DNA from: an uncultured Eubacteriales bacterium
GTDB lineage: Bacteria; Bacillota; Clostridia; Monoglobales; Firm-18
DNA length: 6,788 nucleotides
Direction: 5' to 3'
Assembly (NCBI GenBank): GCA_905210885.1
Contig: CAJLYO010000093.1
Location: 1-6,788 of the forward strand
The notes below the pieces were generated by a model. It was given only the letters and a program-made list of their open reading frames with translations. It did no database searches and was not told the origin of the DNA. Shown one piece after another: positions 6,298 through 6,788 of the stretch. How positions within the stretch are numbered: the first letter of the stretch is position 1; every line of letters starts with the position of its first letter. The translations under genes were made by a program, and so were the position numbers.

Positions 6298-6316
6298 TTA
6301 AATTTACCGAATTTGC
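6278..6316. promoter_or_regulatory. Candidate operator: 9-bp direct repeat at 30-bp spacing plus a 10-bp palindrome
   Basis: CGAATTTGC occurs at 6278-6286 and again at 6308-6316, 30 bp apart, close to three helical turns, so both face one side of the DNA. Between them is the palindrome AATTGCAATT (6290-6299). AraC-family proteins commonly bind direct repeats, and the sites lie between two divergent genes, one of which encodes such a protein. The repeats flank the araC -35/-10 region and reach the aldolase -35 box. Binding is inferred, not seen. Confidence 0.45.
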
Positions 6317-6342
6317 TATGTATATTTCAAAACCTGTATATT
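6313..6342 (+). promoter_or_regulatory. Weak promoter candidate for the eda-like gene
   Basis: TTGCTA (6313-6318) and TATATT (6337-6342) are separated by 18 bases. The -35 box matches the consensus at four of six positions. The predicted start near 6349 leaves a leader of about 19 nt carrying AGGAGG. A poor -35 next to a repeat site is the usual pattern of an activator-dependent promoter. Confidence 0.4.
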
Positions 6343-6367
6343 ATTATGTATTCAGGAGGCGATTTAC

Positions 6368-6788
6368 GTGAGAGAAAAAATAATCGAAACAATTTTAAAA
6401 GAAAAAATCATAGTAATAGTCCGCGGAGTTGAAAGCGGAAAGCTTATCCCCCTTGCCGAGGCAATGTATGACGGCGGCATACGTCTGCTTGAAATTACAT
6501 ACGGCGGAAACGACAGTCAAACGACACAAAACATAGAAATGCTTTGCCGTCACTTTGACGGCAAAATGCACATCGGCGCCGGAACGGTAACAACTCCTGC
6601 ACGTGCGTCGCTTACAAAAAACGCCGGCGGTGAATTTATCATTTCCCCAAACACTGACCGCGAAACAATTAAGCTTACCCGAGAGCTTGACATGGTGTCC
6701 ATTCCCGGTGCGCTTACCCCAAGCGAAATAGTTACGGCGGACAGAGCCGGCGCGGATTTTGTAAAGCTGTTTCCCGTAACCGGCTTGG
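6368..6788 (+). CDS. eda: KDPG/KHG aldolase, eda-like; 3' end cut by window
   Basis: This class I aldolase splits 2-keto-3-deoxy-6-phosphogluconate into pyruvate and glyceraldehyde-3-phosphate (Entner-Doudoroff and hexuronate routes), and in some members cleaves 4-hydroxy-2-oxoglutarate. I start at GTG 6368, 8 nt after a full AGGAGG (6354-6359). The 140 visible residues show the family order: VRGVESGKLIPLAEAM (18-33), GIRLLEIT with catalytic E42, IGAGTVTTP (69-77), ISPNTD (92-97), IPGALTPSEI (112-121) and GADFVKLFPV with the Schiff-base lysine at K133. The full family length is about 205-215 residues, so roughly the last third is outside the window. It is divergent from the araC-type gene with 105 nt between starts, which suggests local control. 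Downstream genes, perhaps a 2-keto-3-deoxygluconate kinase, would show the pathway. Sub-specificity cannot be decided here. Confidence 0.92.
   Translation, partial: MREKIIETILKEKIIVIVRGVESGKLIPLAEAMYDGGIRLLEITYGGNDSQTTQNIEMLCRHFDGKMHIGAGTVTTPARASLTKNAGGEFIISPNTDRETIKLTRELDMVSIPGALTPSEIVTADRAGADFVKLFPVTGL

Overview
The window appears to join DNA from two bacterial phyla. Bases 1 to about 840 read as Bacteroidetes (gut Bacteroides-like). They hold the C-terminal, DNA-binding end of a hybrid two-component regulator, then a secreted protein whose N-terminus resembles Bacteroides family GH31 glycosidases. The promoter between them fits the Bacteroidetes TAnnTTTG consensus, and no Shine-Dalgarno is visible. 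This is the usual layout of a polysaccharide utilization locus. From about 840 to the end the sequence reads as Firmicutes (Clostridia-like): strong AGGAG ribosome sites, a TTGCAC-N17-TAAAAT promoter, an intrinsic terminator, and proteins of clostridial type. The GH31-like frame breaks off after about 79 residues and runs into an unrelated acidic Asn/Glu-rich tail. The likeliest explanation is an assembly chimera; a real rearrangement is possible but shows no mobile-element signature.

Layout: partial hybrid two-component regulator (2-517); Bacteroidetes-type promoter (541-574); truncated GH31-like secreted protein fused to foreign codons (602-910); junction near 826-850; sigma-A/70-type promoter (938-966) driving gdhA, a 448-residue probable NADP-type glutamate dehydrogenase (1010-2356); rho-independent terminator (2373-2408); then a tightly packed plus-strand cluster of a YgiQ-family radical SAM protein (2435-4300), folD (4209-5051) and ybaK (5048-5518), with 92-base and 4-base overlaps. 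A minus-strand AraC-family regulator (5498-6262) converges on ybaK with a 21-base overlap. It is divergent from a KDPG/KHG aldolase gene (eda-like, from GTG 6368) that runs off the right edge.

The clostridial genes cover housekeeping metabolism: ammonia assimilation (gdhA), one-carbon folate metabolism (folD) and clearance of mischarged tRNA (ybaK). At the right edge there is probably a locally regulated sugar-acid pathway. The divergent araC/eda control region carries a 9-bp direct repeat at 30-bp spacing and a palindrome, which suggests AraC-type control. The araC promoter predicts a transcript starting at the ATG itself, so the mRNA may be leaderless.

I see no CRISPR array, transposase, tRNA, rRNA or defence system. 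The points most worth checking are the phylum junction, the araC/eda control region, the out-of-frame tandem stops under the ygiQ/folD overlap, and the terminator lying almost directly against ygiQ.
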